DNA from: Limnospira platensis | Lineage (GTDB): Bacteria; Cyanobacteriota; Cyanobacteriia; Cyanobacteriales; Microcoleaceae | Assembly (NCBI RefSeq): GCF_046480435.1 | Contig: NZ_PKGC01000004.1 | Reading direction: 5' to 3' (one strand) | Length of the DNA: 64,000 nucleotides | Made by a program: the position numbers and the translations under genes | Part shown: one piece after another, positions 25,392 through 33,710 of the stretch | Numbering within the stretch: position 1 is the stretch's first letter | How the letters are laid out: the number at the start of each line of letters is the position of its first letter | Notes under the pieces: generated by a model | Databases searched by the model: none | Seen by the model: only the letters and a program-made list of their open reading frames with translations | What the model was told of the DNA's origin: nothing

Positions 25392-26810
25392 CTAAAGTTG
25401 GTCTAAAAATTTTAACGCATTCCGTCGAGCGATCGCCATAATCGACCCTTGAGGATTCACGCCAGGGGCGGTACATAACAGACTTCCATCAGCAATATAA
25501 AGATTGTCAAAGCCATGAATTTTGCCAAAGGAATCGACCGCACAAAGGCGGCGATTTTCCCCCATAGGACAGGAAGAAAACAGATGAACCGTCATCAAAT
25601 TGGTACTCGCCGCCGGGAGAATTTCGGGGATGCGATCGCCATCGTCTCCCTTCAACCGCCCAAACCCCGACAAACTGGGATAAACGGCGATCGCCCCCGC
25701 CTCAAATAGCAGTTGAGACAACTTCCGCAAGCCGTCACCCAAATCCCGCAAATCCTCACCCGTGAGGCGATAGCGCACCAAAGGATCGCGAAAACCGGGG
25801 AGAGTACGCACCGACCCCCGACCGGAGGCGGTAATCATGGCATAATAAATCGCCATATTTTCCCAGTGGCGGTGTACCTCCCCCATATACTCAGGATGAT
25901 CCACCATTCCCACCGACAGGTAAGGGGGGGAACTAATCGAACAGCCAAAACTGAACCGGGGGGCGAACTCCTTAACCTGATGGACGGGAACCCCCATATC
26001 AAGGGCGTTAACAGGTTCGGAAAATTGGGCGATCGCCTTAACCGTCGGATGCAGTTGTAGAGAATTACCAATATTTTCAGTAATCCCACTGCGCCGCAAC
26101 AAAGCCGGGGTTTGGATAGCCCCGCCACAGATAAACACCGTTTCCGCCTCAATTTCGCCCGTATTAGCCCACAGAGTCCACTTTTGACCCCGGCGACCAA
26201 TTCGGTTAATTCGCGTCTCTGAGCGCAACCTACACCCCGCCCGTAACGCGCGAGGAATAAAGGTTTTAGTCATTGACTGGCGCTTTCCCTTGGGTGGCAA
26301 ATTCGGGTCATCCTGGGTTTCATAGCGAAACCAGCGCGGCACTTCTAGGGACTCCCAGCCTAACTTGATAGCCCCTTGGTGGAGTTTCAGAGAGGCGGCG
26401 GGGGGTTTTCCCGGTAGGGGACAGACAGTAACAGCCTCTTCGCAGGCTTGAAAATGGGGTAATAGGTCAGCATCCCCTAAACCTTCCACCTGAAACTCAG
26501 TCCGCCACCTCTCCAATACCTGCGGCGGGGTTCGATGGTACAGCCCGCTGTTGATTTCGCTACCTCCCCCCACACAGCGACCTTCGACATATTGCACTTT
26601 GGGGGTTCCTAGGGCTGCTGTTAACCCGCCATGGCGATATTTCTGCACCATTTCTTCCTGGGAAAAGGGCGCACAGGACTCTAGGGGAAGAAAAGCCCCT
26701 TCTTCGATAAGTAGCACATCCCGTCCGGCTTCGGCTAATAAACAGGCGGTAATTGCACCTCCAGGACCGGAACCAATGACGGCAATTTCACAGGACTGGG
26801 GTTCAAACAT
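25392..26810 (-). CDS. GMC-family FAD oxidoreductase
   Basis: A 472-residue FAD-dependent GMC oxidoreductase. The dinucleotide motif IAVIGSGPGGAITACLLAEA is at the start, GGGSEINSGLYHRTP is the GMC signature region near residue 80, and the C-terminus reads HLFSSCPMGENRRL, then LYIADGSLLCTAPGVNPQGS with the catalytic Asn. Members oxidise alcohols of sugars, sterols or choline. It is short compared with typical GMC enzymes (500-600). The small gene upstream overlaps by eight bases and may be a partner subunit. Within the operon it could oxidise the sugar 2-OH, the step done by DprE1 in mycobacteria, though DprE1 is of another FAD family. Confidence 0.87.
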   Translation of the reverse strand: MFEPQSCEIAVIGSGPGGAITACLLAEAGRDVLLIEEGAFLPLESCAPFSQEEMVQKYRHGGLTAALGTPKVQYVEGRCVGGGSEINSGLYHRTPPQVLERWRTEFQVEGLGDADLLPHFQACEEAVTVCPLPGKPPAASLKLHQGAIKLGWESLEVPRWFRYETQDDPNLPPKGKRQSMTKTFIPRALRAGCRLRSETRINRIGRRGQKWTLWANTGEIEAETVFICGGAIQTPALLRRSGITENIGNSLQLHPTVKAIAQFSEPVNALDMGVPVHQVKEFAPRFSFGCSISSPPYLSVGMVDHPEYMGEVHRHWENMAIYYAMITASGRGSVRTLPGFRDPLVRYRLTGEDLRDLGDGLRKLSQLLFEAGAIAVYPSLSGFGRLKGDDGDRIPEILPAASTNLMTVHLFSSCPMGENRRLCAVDSFGKIHGFDNLYIADGSLLCTAPGVNPQGSIMAIARRNALKFLDQL

Positions 26811-27171
26811 GGCGATCGCATTGATTGGAATTAACCAAAGATTGCCAACACAGTACCACTAAACTCTCATAAAAGCGCATCAAATCCCGACAGGGACTAA
26901 AAGGGGAATTTTTCCAGGCTTCGATTTGTTGGCGACGAAGCTGGTGGGGTTGACGATGAAAGGGTGAGGCGTTTAGCCATCCCCAGCAGTCGAAAATAAC
27001 GGTTAATAGCCAGATGGGAAATTGCAGATAATCCGGCATTCGGCGATGTTGTTCGAGGACAAATCGCACGACATCATTATGATAAAATTCGCGGGTTTCC
27101 TCCGTGGGGGTGCGATCGTAAATAATTGAGTAACAGAGGGCGGAGGCGGTACTATTAAATAGTTTCGTCAT
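26803..27171 (-). CDS. Small protein, possible accessory subunit of the GMC enzyme
   Basis: A 122-residue unknown protein starting at the ATG at 27171; a TTG three codons upstream is less likely. It begins MTKLFNSTASALCYSIIYD and has a hydrophobic stretch DYLQFPIWLLTVIFDCW near residue 47-63, followed by a basic segment. It overlaps the GMC gene by eight bases, so it is coupled to it. GMC dehydrogenases often have a small partner, but no Tat signal is seen. I cannot assign a named family. Confidence 0.6.
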   Translation of the reverse strand: MTKLFNSTASALCYSIIYDRTPTEETREFYHNDVVRFVLEQHRRMPDYLQFPIWLLTVIFDCWGWLNASPFHRQPHQLRRQQIEAWKNSPFSPCRDLMRFYESLVVLCWQSLVNSNQCDRHV

Positions 27172-27352
27172 GGCTATCAATTCGATTCACTCCTGCTTAA
27201 AACTTAATTGGCGATCGCCACGAAACTCAACAACTATGTTTCCTTACCGATATTTAGCACAGAAACCCCGTTTATAGGGTTTGACGGTGGGGGAGTTTCC
27301 CTGAGCGCGAGCCTACTACTACTTTAGATCTGATAACATATAGTCTAGTCGT

Positions 27353-27388
27353 GTCGCGACGGGTGGAATTGGTAGAGGCGATAATTTA
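27353..27388 (+). other. tRNA-Leu-like 5' half fragment
   Basis: GGGTGGAATTGGTAGAGGC at 27361-27379 is almost identical to the D-arm region of bacterial tRNA-Leu, and the bases after it (GATAATTTAAA) loosely track the anticodon stem 5' side. No anticodon loop, variable arm, T-arm or 3' acceptor follows; instead mnmA begins at 27390. It is therefore a fragment, not a tRNA gene. Its GAGG may serve as the mnmA ribosome site. Chance similarity cannot be excluded. Confidence 0.4.
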
Positions 27389-27389
27389 A

Positions 27390-28469
27390 ATGCAAAAAAT
27401 TGTTGTTGGTCTTTCAGGAGGGGTTGATAGTTCCGCAGCCGCGGCTATTCTGCATCACCAAGGATATGAGGTGGTGGGGTTAACCCTATGGTTAATGCGG
27501 GGTAAGGGTCAATGCTGTTCCGAGGGTATGGTGGATGCAGCCCATATCTGCGAACAGCTTGGCATTCCCCATTATATTGTCGATAGCCGCGATCTGTTCC
27601 AAACCCATATTATTGATTATTTGGTCGAAGGATATGGGGCGGGGATTACTCCTTTACCCTGTTCCCAGTGTAATCGTGCCGTTAAGTTTGGCCCGATGCT
27701 GGGTTATGCTTCTACGGAGTTAAATATTAACCGCATCGCTACTGGTCACTATGCTAGGGTTTCCTATAATTCACAATGCGATCGCCATCAGTTAAAACGC
27801 GCCGTCGATCGCACTAAGGATCAGTCTTATTTTCTCTATGATTTAACTCAGGATATACTAGGCGCTGTGGTTTTTCCCCTCGGAGAAGTCCCGAAATCCG
27901 AAACTAGACGCATCGCCGCTCAGTATAACCTCAAAACTGCTGATAAACCCGAAAGCCAAGACCTCTGTTTGGTCGAGGCTAATGGTTCTATGCGCGCCTT
28001 TTTGGATAAATATATTACTGGGAAAAAAGGCGAAATTGTCGATCCTGAAGGTCGGGTTTTAGGAGAACATGATGGCATCCACCACTATACTATCGGTCAA
28101 CGCCGAGGTTTGGGAATTTCTGCACCTGAGCCATTATATGTCCTGAGTATTGACCCCGGACGAAATCGGGTAGTAGTTGGCGATCGCGATCGTATGACTC
28201 AAACCGAATGCACCATTAGGCGCGTTAATTGGGTATCTATTGCGCCGCCCTCTGAACCTATCCGCGCCGAGGTACAAATTCGTTATCGCAGTAAGCCATT
28301 ACCCGTAACCGTGGTTCCTTTATCTTCCGAACCAGACCCCCAAATTGGCACCAGAGTCCGACTGATTTTTGATGAGCCTATTTTCGGAATTACCCCTGGT
28401 CAGGCGGCTGTATGGTACTCCGAAGATTTGCTCCTAGGTGGCGGCGTGATTGAACGTCAGACCACTTAA
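27390..28469 (+). CDS. mnmA: tRNA-specific 2-thiouridylase
   Basis: MnmA installs the 2-thio group on U34 of tRNA-Lys, -Glu and -Gln, using sulfur relayed to its catalytic cysteines and ATP. The 359-residue product has the PP-loop VVGLSGGVDSSAAAAIL, the first Cys in PCSQCNRAVKFG near residue 92-103, the second in SQDLCLVEANG near 190, and HYTIGQRRGLGI near 225. Length is normal. The leader carries a tRNA-Leu-like fragment immediately upstream. Confidence 0.96.
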   Translation: MQKIVVGLSGGVDSSAAAAILHHQGYEVVGLTLWLMRGKGQCCSEGMVDAAHICEQLGIPHYIVDSRDLFQTHIIDYLVEGYGAGITPLPCSQCNRAVKFGPMLGYASTELNINRIATGHYARVSYNSQCDRHQLKRAVDRTKDQSYFLYDLTQDILGAVVFPLGEVPKSETRRIAAQYNLKTADKPESQDLCLVEANGSMRAFLDKYITGKKGEIVDPEGRVLGEHDGIHHYTIGQRRGLGISAPEPLYVLSIDPGRNRVVVGDRDRMTQTECTIRRVNWVSIAPPSEPIRAEVQIRYRSKPLPVTVVPLSSEPDPQIGTRVRLIFDEPIFGITPGQAAVWYSEDLLLGGGVIERQTT

Positions 28470-28602
28470 CCCATAACCCCAAAATAGAGGCTTGTTCTCC
28501 CTATCTTGGGGCTTTCTGGTACGGGGAGGCGATCGCATCTTGTTCGCTACCAAACCACCTTTCGTGTTATGTTTTCTAAGCAAGTTATCCGATTCAGATA
28601 GA

Positions 28603-29244
28603 ATGCCGACAATTTTAGCGATCGCCAATGGGAAAGGTGGAGTTGGTAAAACCACAACCGCCGTCAATCTCGCTGCTATACTTTCGAGCAACTTCTCCAC
28701 CCTCCTAGTAGATACAGACCCCCAGGGTTCCGCTATGTGGTGGGTTGAACAGGGAGAAATGCCCTTTGATGTCTCAGAAGAAACCAATCCTAGTCTCCTG
28801 AAACAGCTAAGGAAAGTTCAACAAGTCCAAATGATTGTCGTTGATACCCCCCCAGCCTTGAAATCCGAATCCCTAGCCGCCGTAGTCCAGGTAGCTGATT
28901 ATCTAATTTTACCCAGCCAAGCCGCACCCATGGATTTAGTAGCCTTAATGGCTACTGTACGCGATCGTGTCGCCCCCATCAACATTGATTATAAAGTCCT
29001 GCTCACCAAAGTTGACCCCCGCAGTATTGGAGATGCTTTTGAGGCTCAAAAGTCCTTGCGGGAATCAGGTATTCCAGTTTTCCAGAATTTTATTCGCTCC
29101 TACAAAGCCCATGAACGCTGTCCCCTAGAAGGCGTTTCCATTATTCGGTCTCGCAGCAAAAATGCCAGAGAAGCAGCATCAGACTATCGCCGCGTCGTAG
29201 CCGAACTCCTGAGAAGCCTAACATCAAACCCCAATACAGACTGA
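28603..29244 (+). CDS. ParA family ATPase (orphan)
   Basis: A 213-residue ParA/MinD-type deviant Walker ATPase, beginning with ILAIANGKGGVGKTTTAVNL. LLVDTDPQGSAMWW and MIVVDTPPALKSE are the other nucleotide-site motifs. The frame is open upstream to a TTG at 28492, but the ATG at 28603 precedes the Walker site by the usual ten residues. No parB or HTH partner lies next to it, so this is not a standard par locus; short orphan ParAs often position cell components or are old plasmid remnants. A hairpin overlaps the stop codon. Confidence 0.9.
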   Translation: MPTILAIANGKGGVGKTTTAVNLAAILSSNFSTLLVDTDPQGSAMWWVEQGEMPFDVSEETNPSLLKQLRKVQQVQMIVVDTPPALKSESLAAVVQVADYLILPSQAAPMDLVALMATVRDRVAPINIDYKVLLTKVDPRSIGDAFEAQKSLRESGIPVFQNFIRSYKAHERCPLEGVSIIRSRSKNAREAASDYRRVVAELLRSLTSNPNTD

Positions 29245-29281
29245 CATCCCCCGCCGTCCATGGGACTCGAAGGATGTCAGT
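29240..29281. terminator. Perfect 10-bp hairpin between convergent parA-like gene and pntB
   Basis: ACTGACATCC (29240-29249) pairs perfectly with GGATGTCAGT (29272-29281). A second stem GTCC/GGAC with loop ATG (29256-29266) fits inside. The stop codon of the ParA gene lies in the left arm. No U-tract on either strand, so it may block read-through by structure or be a remnant of a mobile element end. Confidence 0.5.
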
Positions 29282-29305
29282 AGAACCGGAAATTATTGGA
29301 AAAGC

Positions 29306-30715
29306 CTAGAGTTGTTTAACCTCAGAAGCCAACTTAGCAACCATATCCTTAGCGCTGCCAAATAGCATCATAGTTTTGTCCTTGTAGAACAAATCATTAT
29401 CAACCCCAGCAAAACCCGTACTCATACCACGCTTAATCACAATAGTATGCTTGGCTTTATCTACATCCAGAATCGGCATTCCGTAGATCGGGCTATTTTT
29501 ATCTTCCCGCGCCGCCGGGTTAACCACATCATTAGCCCCAATCACCAGAGCCACATCAGTCTGTTCAAATTGGGGGTTGATGTCATCCATATCATACAAC
29601 TGCGGATAGGGAACATTCGCCTCGGCTAACAGAACGTTCATGTGTCCCGGCATCCGTCCCGCCACCGGGTGAATTGCATATTTCACATCCACCCCCAAGG
29701 ATTCTAGCATATCCACCAGTTCCTTAACCGAGTGCTGTGCTTGAGCTACAGCCATGCCATAACCCGGAACAATCACCACAGAACGAGCATACCCCAACAT
29801 CATCGCCCCTTCTTCCGGGTCGATATTGCGAACACTCTGATTGGTTGCACCACCAGAAGCGCTAGGCGCTGCCGCTGTACCTTCACCTGTACCAAACCCA
29901 GCAAATAGGACGTTGGTAATCGAGCGGTTCATCGCCTTACACATGATCACCGTAAGGATAATACCAGAAGCACCCACCAAAGCCCCAGCAATGATCAGCA
30001 GGTTATTCATCACCACAAAACCCGCCGCACTAGCAGCTAACCCTGAGAATGAGTTTAACAGGGAAATCACCACCGGCATATCTCCGCCACCGATAGGGAT
30101 AACAAAAAGCACTCCCAGCACCAGAGAAATGCCCACTAAAGCCAGGAAAACCGGGACGTTGAAGGGTTGTACACAGATATAAACACTTGCCCCAACAAAG
30201 CTAATTAACAGGGCTAGGTTAAAGGGTTGTTGCAAGGGAAACAGAATCGGAGAGCCACTCATAATCCCTTGCAGTTTGGCGAAAGCGATGAGGGAGCCGG
30301 TGAAGGTGACACCGCCAATTAGAACCCCTAACACCGCTGTAACAGTAGTTGGTAGGGGGGGAGCATCAGAGGTAGCTAAATAGCGCCAGAACTCGCCTAC
30401 AGCCACCATAGAAGAAGCGGCACCACCGAGACCGTTAAACAAACCGACCATCTGAGGCATATCAGTCATTTCGACTTTATAGGCGGCGATGCCACCAATA
30501 GCCGAACCTATGGCGATCGCTATCAGAATTGTGCCGTAGTTGAGAACCTGCTGATTAAGAAGCGTAGCCACGATCGCAATTAACATCCCAATAGATGCCA
30601 ATATATTCCCATTGCGAGCCGTCGCCGGAGACCCCAACTTTTTCAGACCAAAGAAAAACAGGGTTACCGCCACCAAATAACTTAACTCAATGCCTGTTGG
30701 TAGAAAGTCGATCAT
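29306..30715 (-). CDS. pntB: NAD(P) transhydrogenase subunit beta
   Basis: PntB forms the membrane proton channel and the NADP(H)-binding domain III of the proton-translocating transhydrogenase in the membrane. The 469-residue product has about nine helices up to residue 270, then VVIVPGYGMAVAQAQHSVKE and the NADP site region AGRMPGHMNVLLAEA, ending with KRGMSTGFAGVDN. It overlaps pntA2 by four bases. Together with the two alpha genes it supplies NADPH from NADH at the expense of the proton gradient. Confidence 0.97.
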   Translation of the reverse strand: MIDFLPTGIELSYLVAVTLFFFGLKKLGSPATARNGNILASIGMLIAIVATLLNQQVLNYGTILIAIAIGSAIGGIAAYKVEMTDMPQMVGLFNGLGGAASSMVAVGEFWRYLATSDAPPLPTTVTAVLGVLIGGVTFTGSLIAFAKLQGIMSGSPILFPLQQPFNLALLISFVGASVYICVQPFNVPVFLALVGISLVLGVLFVIPIGGGDMPVVISLLNSFSGLAASAAGFVVMNNLLIIAGALVGASGIILTVIMCKAMNRSITNVLFAGFGTGEGTAAAPSASGGATNQSVRNIDPEEGAMMLGYARSVVIVPGYGMAVAQAQHSVKELVDMLESLGVDVKYAIHPVAGRMPGHMNVLLAEANVPYPQLYDMDDINPQFEQTDVALVIGANDVVNPAAREDKNSPIYGMPILDVDKAKHTIVIKRGMSTGFAGVDNDLFYKDKTMMLFGSAKDMVAKLASEVKQL

Positions 30716-31008
30716 GCTTTAACCTCCTTTTTCTTGAACATTTGCAGCATCCGGTCAGTAACCAAAAAGCCACCCACAACATTAATGGTAGCCAGTACCA
30801 CAGCCACAATACCCAGAATCACCGTGATGTTCCAATCCTGTTCTCCGGCAATAATAATCGCCCCTAAAACCGCAATTCCTGAGATGGCATTAGCCCCAGA
30901 CATTAGGGGCGTGTGTAGGGTTGGTGGTACTTTCGTAATCACCTCAAACCCGGCAAAAGATGCCAGGACAAAAACAAATAAAGCCGAAATCAGAGTTTCT
31001 GTTGTCAT
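30712..31008 (-). CDS. pntA2: NAD(P) transhydrogenase subunit alpha, membrane part
   Basis: A 98-residue protein with about three helices: ISALFVFVLASFAGFEVI, TPLMSGANAISGIAVLGAI and TVILGIVAVVLATINVVGGF. It is the C-terminal membrane part of PntA as a separate gene, the three-gene arrangement used by many bacteria. It starts 115 bases after pntA1 and overlaps pntB by four bases, so pntA2-pntB are coupled. Confidence 0.95.
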   Translation of the reverse strand: MTTETLISALFVFVLASFAGFEVITKVPPTLHTPLMSGANAISGIAVLGAIIIAGEQDWNITVILGIVAVVLATINVVGGFLVTDRMLQMFKKKEVKA

Positions 31009-31123
31009 TCAATATCTCCAGTAGCTTGGAAAGCGTCTAGCTGTTCGTCACTGTTACCCAGTGACCCGGCCGCCCACCGCAGTTTCCCCCTCACAAAGAG
31101 GCTAGAGATGCCTGTGGTGTTTA

Positions 31124-32269
31124 CTATTGACCCACAGGAACTCCCAAAGCCTCTTTAACCCGTTGGGAACGAATTTCGCCGCCGTGGGTAACACAGGCTC
31201 CATCGAGGATGTCATCTGCGAAGTTTAGATCAAGTTCTCCCTCCTTAGTTACCATCAGTTGTAATAAGGCTGAGAGGTTTTTAGCATATACTTCGCTGGC
31301 ATGAACAGGCATGGAGCCTGGTATGTTAATGGGTCCCATGATGGTGACACCATTTTTCTGGATGTTTTTACCTGGTTCTGAACCCTCGCAATTCCCCCCC
31401 TGTTCGGCCGCTAGGTCTACAATCACTGAACCTGGTTTCATTTGAGCCACCATGTTAGCGTTGACTAGAACCGGGGCTTTTTTGCCGGGGACTTGGGCGG
31501 TGGTAATCACCACATCAGAAGCAGCGACGTGCTGGGTTAGCACTTCCTGGGTGTGTTGTTTGGCTTGCTCTGAGATTTCTTTGGCATAGCCTCCCTCGGC
31601 GACGGTATCTTCGTCTAGGGTGACATCTACGAATTTAGCCCCCAAACTTTGGACTTGTTCTTTGACTTCTGGGCGAATATCAAAGGCTTCTACGATCGCT
31701 CCTAAACGCCGTGCTGTGGCGATCGCTTGTAGTCCGGCTACCCCCGCCCCTAGAACTAACACTTTAGCCGGTCGGATAGTTCCGGCCGCCGTGGTCAGCA
31801 TCGGGAAGTATTTAGGCAAATTCGCCGCCGCGATCAGAACTGCCTTATATCCGGCAATATTAGCCTGGGAAGATAGGGCATCCATACTTTGGGCGCGACT
31901 GGTACGCGGGACCATTTCCATACTGAAAGCTGTCACCCGGCGATCGCTTAATTTTTGGATCAGATCTGGCTCTCCCAACGGGTTGAGAAATCCGATTAAT
32001 ACTGCTCCCTCTGCCATTTTGCCAACTTCCTCTTCTTGTGGCGGGCTCACTTTCAGCAGGATATTGGCTTCTCCCCACAGCTTGGCTGAGTCAGTAATCA
32101 CTTGGGCTCCCGCTTCCTCATACAGAGCATCCGAAAAACAAGACCCTTCCCCGGCTCCGGCTTCCACATAAATTTCTAAGCCTTGTTTAACTAGACGAGA
32201 TACTACGTCCGGGATCAAAGCCACTCGGCGTTCATTAACGTTCAGTTCTTTGGCGATCGCAATTTTCAT
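31124..32269 (-). CDS. pntA1: NAD(P) transhydrogenase subunit alpha, NAD-binding part
   Basis: A 381-residue soluble NAD(H)-binding domain I of transhydrogenase, related to alanine dehydrogenase. Motifs include MKIAIAKELNVNERRVALIP at the start, the Rossmann site LVLGAGVAGLQAIATARRLG, and TTAQVPGKKAPVLV. An AGGAG site lies seven bases upstream of the ATG at 32269; the TTG just before it is not needed. It completes the pntA1-pntA2-pntB operon. Confidence 0.96.
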   Translation of the reverse strand: MKIAIAKELNVNERRVALIPDVVSRLVKQGLEIYVEAGAGEGSCFSDALYEEAGAQVITDSAKLWGEANILLKVSPPQEEEVGKMAEGAVLIGFLNPLGEPDLIQKLSDRRVTAFSMEMVPRTSRAQSMDALSSQANIAGYKAVLIAAANLPKYFPMLTTAAGTIRPAKVLVLGAGVAGLQAIATARRLGAIVEAFDIRPEVKEQVQSLGAKFVDVTLDEDTVAEGGYAKEISEQAKQHTQEVLTQHVAASDVVITTAQVPGKKAPVLVNANMVAQMKPGSVIVDLAAEQGGNCEGSEPGKNIQKNGVTIMGPINIPGSMPVHASEVYAKNLSALLQLMVTKEGELDLNFADDILDGACVTHGGEIRSQRVKEALGVPVGQ

Positions 32270-32748
32270 CAAAAACTCCTATATCTCAAATTCCGTCCCT
32301 TTTCGACGGCTTGACCAAAATCTTTTCGCGTTCTGGGTGGGTTTAGCAGTCTTATTTGTGATAATTGAGGGCTGACAGTTAAACCCGCCCCTACAGGATT
32401 CTATGATAGCGATCGAAATTTGATCTGCCTTGGGAAAGTGCGTCACATCAGAACATTTGTCATTTTTTGATGACAAGCATCCCATATTACAGCACCCCAC
32501 CTCTCTGGCCGTCTGGGTTGAAGTAGCCAATCAAAATGTGCAACCTTTGCTACAACAAGCTAATCACTGCTACCACAGCAACTCGACACAATGATCATGA
32601 TTGTGCCAGAATGAGTGTCTAGTTTGACATCATAATCGTAGTTGTTCCGATTGATTGATATCTTAGGTTTGTCTTTATGTCAAAAATAATCCTTTAACCA
32701 TAAGTCAAATTGTTACCGCCGTTACACTTATCGCAGGAGTTTGTATCA
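32270..32748. other. Divergent intergenic region between pntA1 and the DUF2808 gene
   Basis: About 480 bases with no credible gene; a possible 83-codon minus-strand ORF is low-complexity and unlike coding sequence of the neighbours. It should hold the promoters of the pnt operon (minus) and the DUF2808 gene (plus). A segment near 32375-32400 (AAACCCGCCCCTACAGG) resembles a short sequence also found near 44.7 kb and 58.5 kb, hence a dispersed repeat. Confidence 0.5.
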
Positions 32749-33264
32749 ATGAAAATCCGTTCTCTAGTTTCTGGTTTGACAATGACTGGCTTTTTATTGG
32801 GAGCTTTTCCGACCCTAGCTTGGGCGCAATCAGGTCCGGGTGTCACTTTGTTTGGTGGACCGGAAAGGGCGAATTTGCTCAATTTCTTTCTACAAAGTGG
32901 CCGCTCTGGTCGCTGGGACCGCTACAGATTAAGAATTCCGGCGAGACAGCTAAATATGGCTGTGGCTCTGATCTCGATTTCCTATCCTGAACATTTCGAG
33001 GGTAGATTTGACCCAGATCGCATTGAAGTTCGTATCGGTGATCAGTCAATTCCCCTAGAGGAGGTAATCTGGGATGCCGAAAACAATTTTATTGAAATCT
33101 ATCCCGAAGAACCCATCCCAGCCGGACAGTCCTTGGAAATTGTCATCTCCAACGTCAGAAATCCTACCTTTGGTGGGATGTTCCACTTTAATGCTAATGT
33201 CCGCAGCCCCGGTGATGTGCCTCTGTTGCGCTATGTTGGTACTTGGGTCCTGAGCATTGATTAA
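32749..33264 (+). CDS. DUF2808-type exported protein
   Basis: A 171-residue protein with a clear signal peptide (MKIRSLVSGLTMTGFLLGAF to AWAQ, cleavage about residue 27). The mature part contains RYRLRIPARQLNMAVALISI, DPDRIEVRIGDQSIPLEEV and FEIYPEEPIPAGQSLEI-like segments, the pattern of the cyanobacterial DUF2808 family of periplasmic beta proteins. Function unknown. GGAG eight bases before the ATG at 32749 supports this start over an upstream one. Confidence 0.8.
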   Translation: MKIRSLVSGLTMTGFLLGAFPTLAWAQSGPGVTLFGGPERANLLNFFLQSGRSGRWDRYRLRIPARQLNMAVALISISYPEHFEGRFDPDRIEVRIGDQSIPLEEVIWDAENNFIEIYPEEPIPAGQSLEIVISNVRNPTFGGMFHFNANVRSPGDVPLLRYVGTWVLSID

Positions 33265-33396
33265 CATCTGCTGGGGCGGTTGAGTTCATCACATCAACGG
33301 CTCCTAGACTCGCCGCCTGATGTCTCTAATTTTAGCCGGTGTATGTGCTAAAATAGGGGATTGTGATTTTAACACTGATTGTGGGAGGATAGACAA

Positions 33397-33534
33397 ATGG
33401 CTCAACAAACGCTCAAAGGAACTAGCCGTAAGAAAAAAAGAGTATCTGGGTTTCGGGTACGGATGCGGACTAGAAATGGCCGTGCAGTGATTAGGTCTCG
33501 GCGGCAAAAAGGACGGTCACGGTTATCTGTTTAA
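33397..33534 (+). CDS. rpmH: Ribosomal protein bL34
   Basis: A 45-residue very basic protein translated by hand: MAQQTLKGTSRKKKRVSGF to GRSRLSV. It is the large-subunit protein bL34, whose pattern RVRMRTRNGRAVIRSRRQKG is unmistakable. A GGGAGGA site precedes the ATG. rnpA lies 176 bases downstream; the usual rpmH-rnpA spacing is shorter, and a probable MITE fills the gap. Confidence 0.97.
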   Translation: MAQQTLKGTSRKKKRVSGFRVRMRTRNGRAVIRSRRQKGRSRLSV

Positions 33535-33574
33535 GGGAGTTAACTCACAGCAGATGGTCAATTGAGTTTGGGAA

Positions 33575-33698
33575 TAGTTATAGCAGTGGTCAAAACCCTG
33601 AGAAGCAAACCATAGACTCAATCTGTGATTGATATTAGCCCTAGGTTCTATTCCCGGTGATGCACCCTCGCTGGTCTAAGTGTCAACTGCTATAACTA
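33575..33698. mobile_element. Probable MITE with 11-bp inverted repeats and TA flanks
   Basis: GTTATAGCAGT at 33577-33587 and its exact reverse complement ACTGCTATAAC at 33686-33696 enclose a 120-bp segment without an ORF. Both ends are flanked by TA (33575-33576 and 33697-33698), as expected for a TA target duplication of IS630/Tc1-mariner type elements. It lies between rpmH and rnpA, a normally compact pair. A structured mRNA element is the alternative. Confidence 0.55.
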
Positions 33699-33710
33699 AT
33701 AAATATCGAA

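Noticed and set aside
27353..27440. Intact tRNA-Leu gene
   Set aside because: Only the 5' side is tRNA-like; no anticodon loop, T-arm or 3' acceptor end can be folded, and the sequence runs into mnmA.
28492..28602. N-terminal extension of the ParA gene
   Set aside because: It needs a TTG start and adds 37 residues ahead of the Walker site that are not seen in the family.
31620..32171. 183-residue plus-strand ORF
   Set aside because: Antisense to pntA1, whose motifs are unmistakable; composition is typical of a shadow frame.
32279..32530. 83-residue minus-strand ORF in the pntA1 leader
   Set aside because: No ribosome site or family, and it lies in a promoter region; not annotated.
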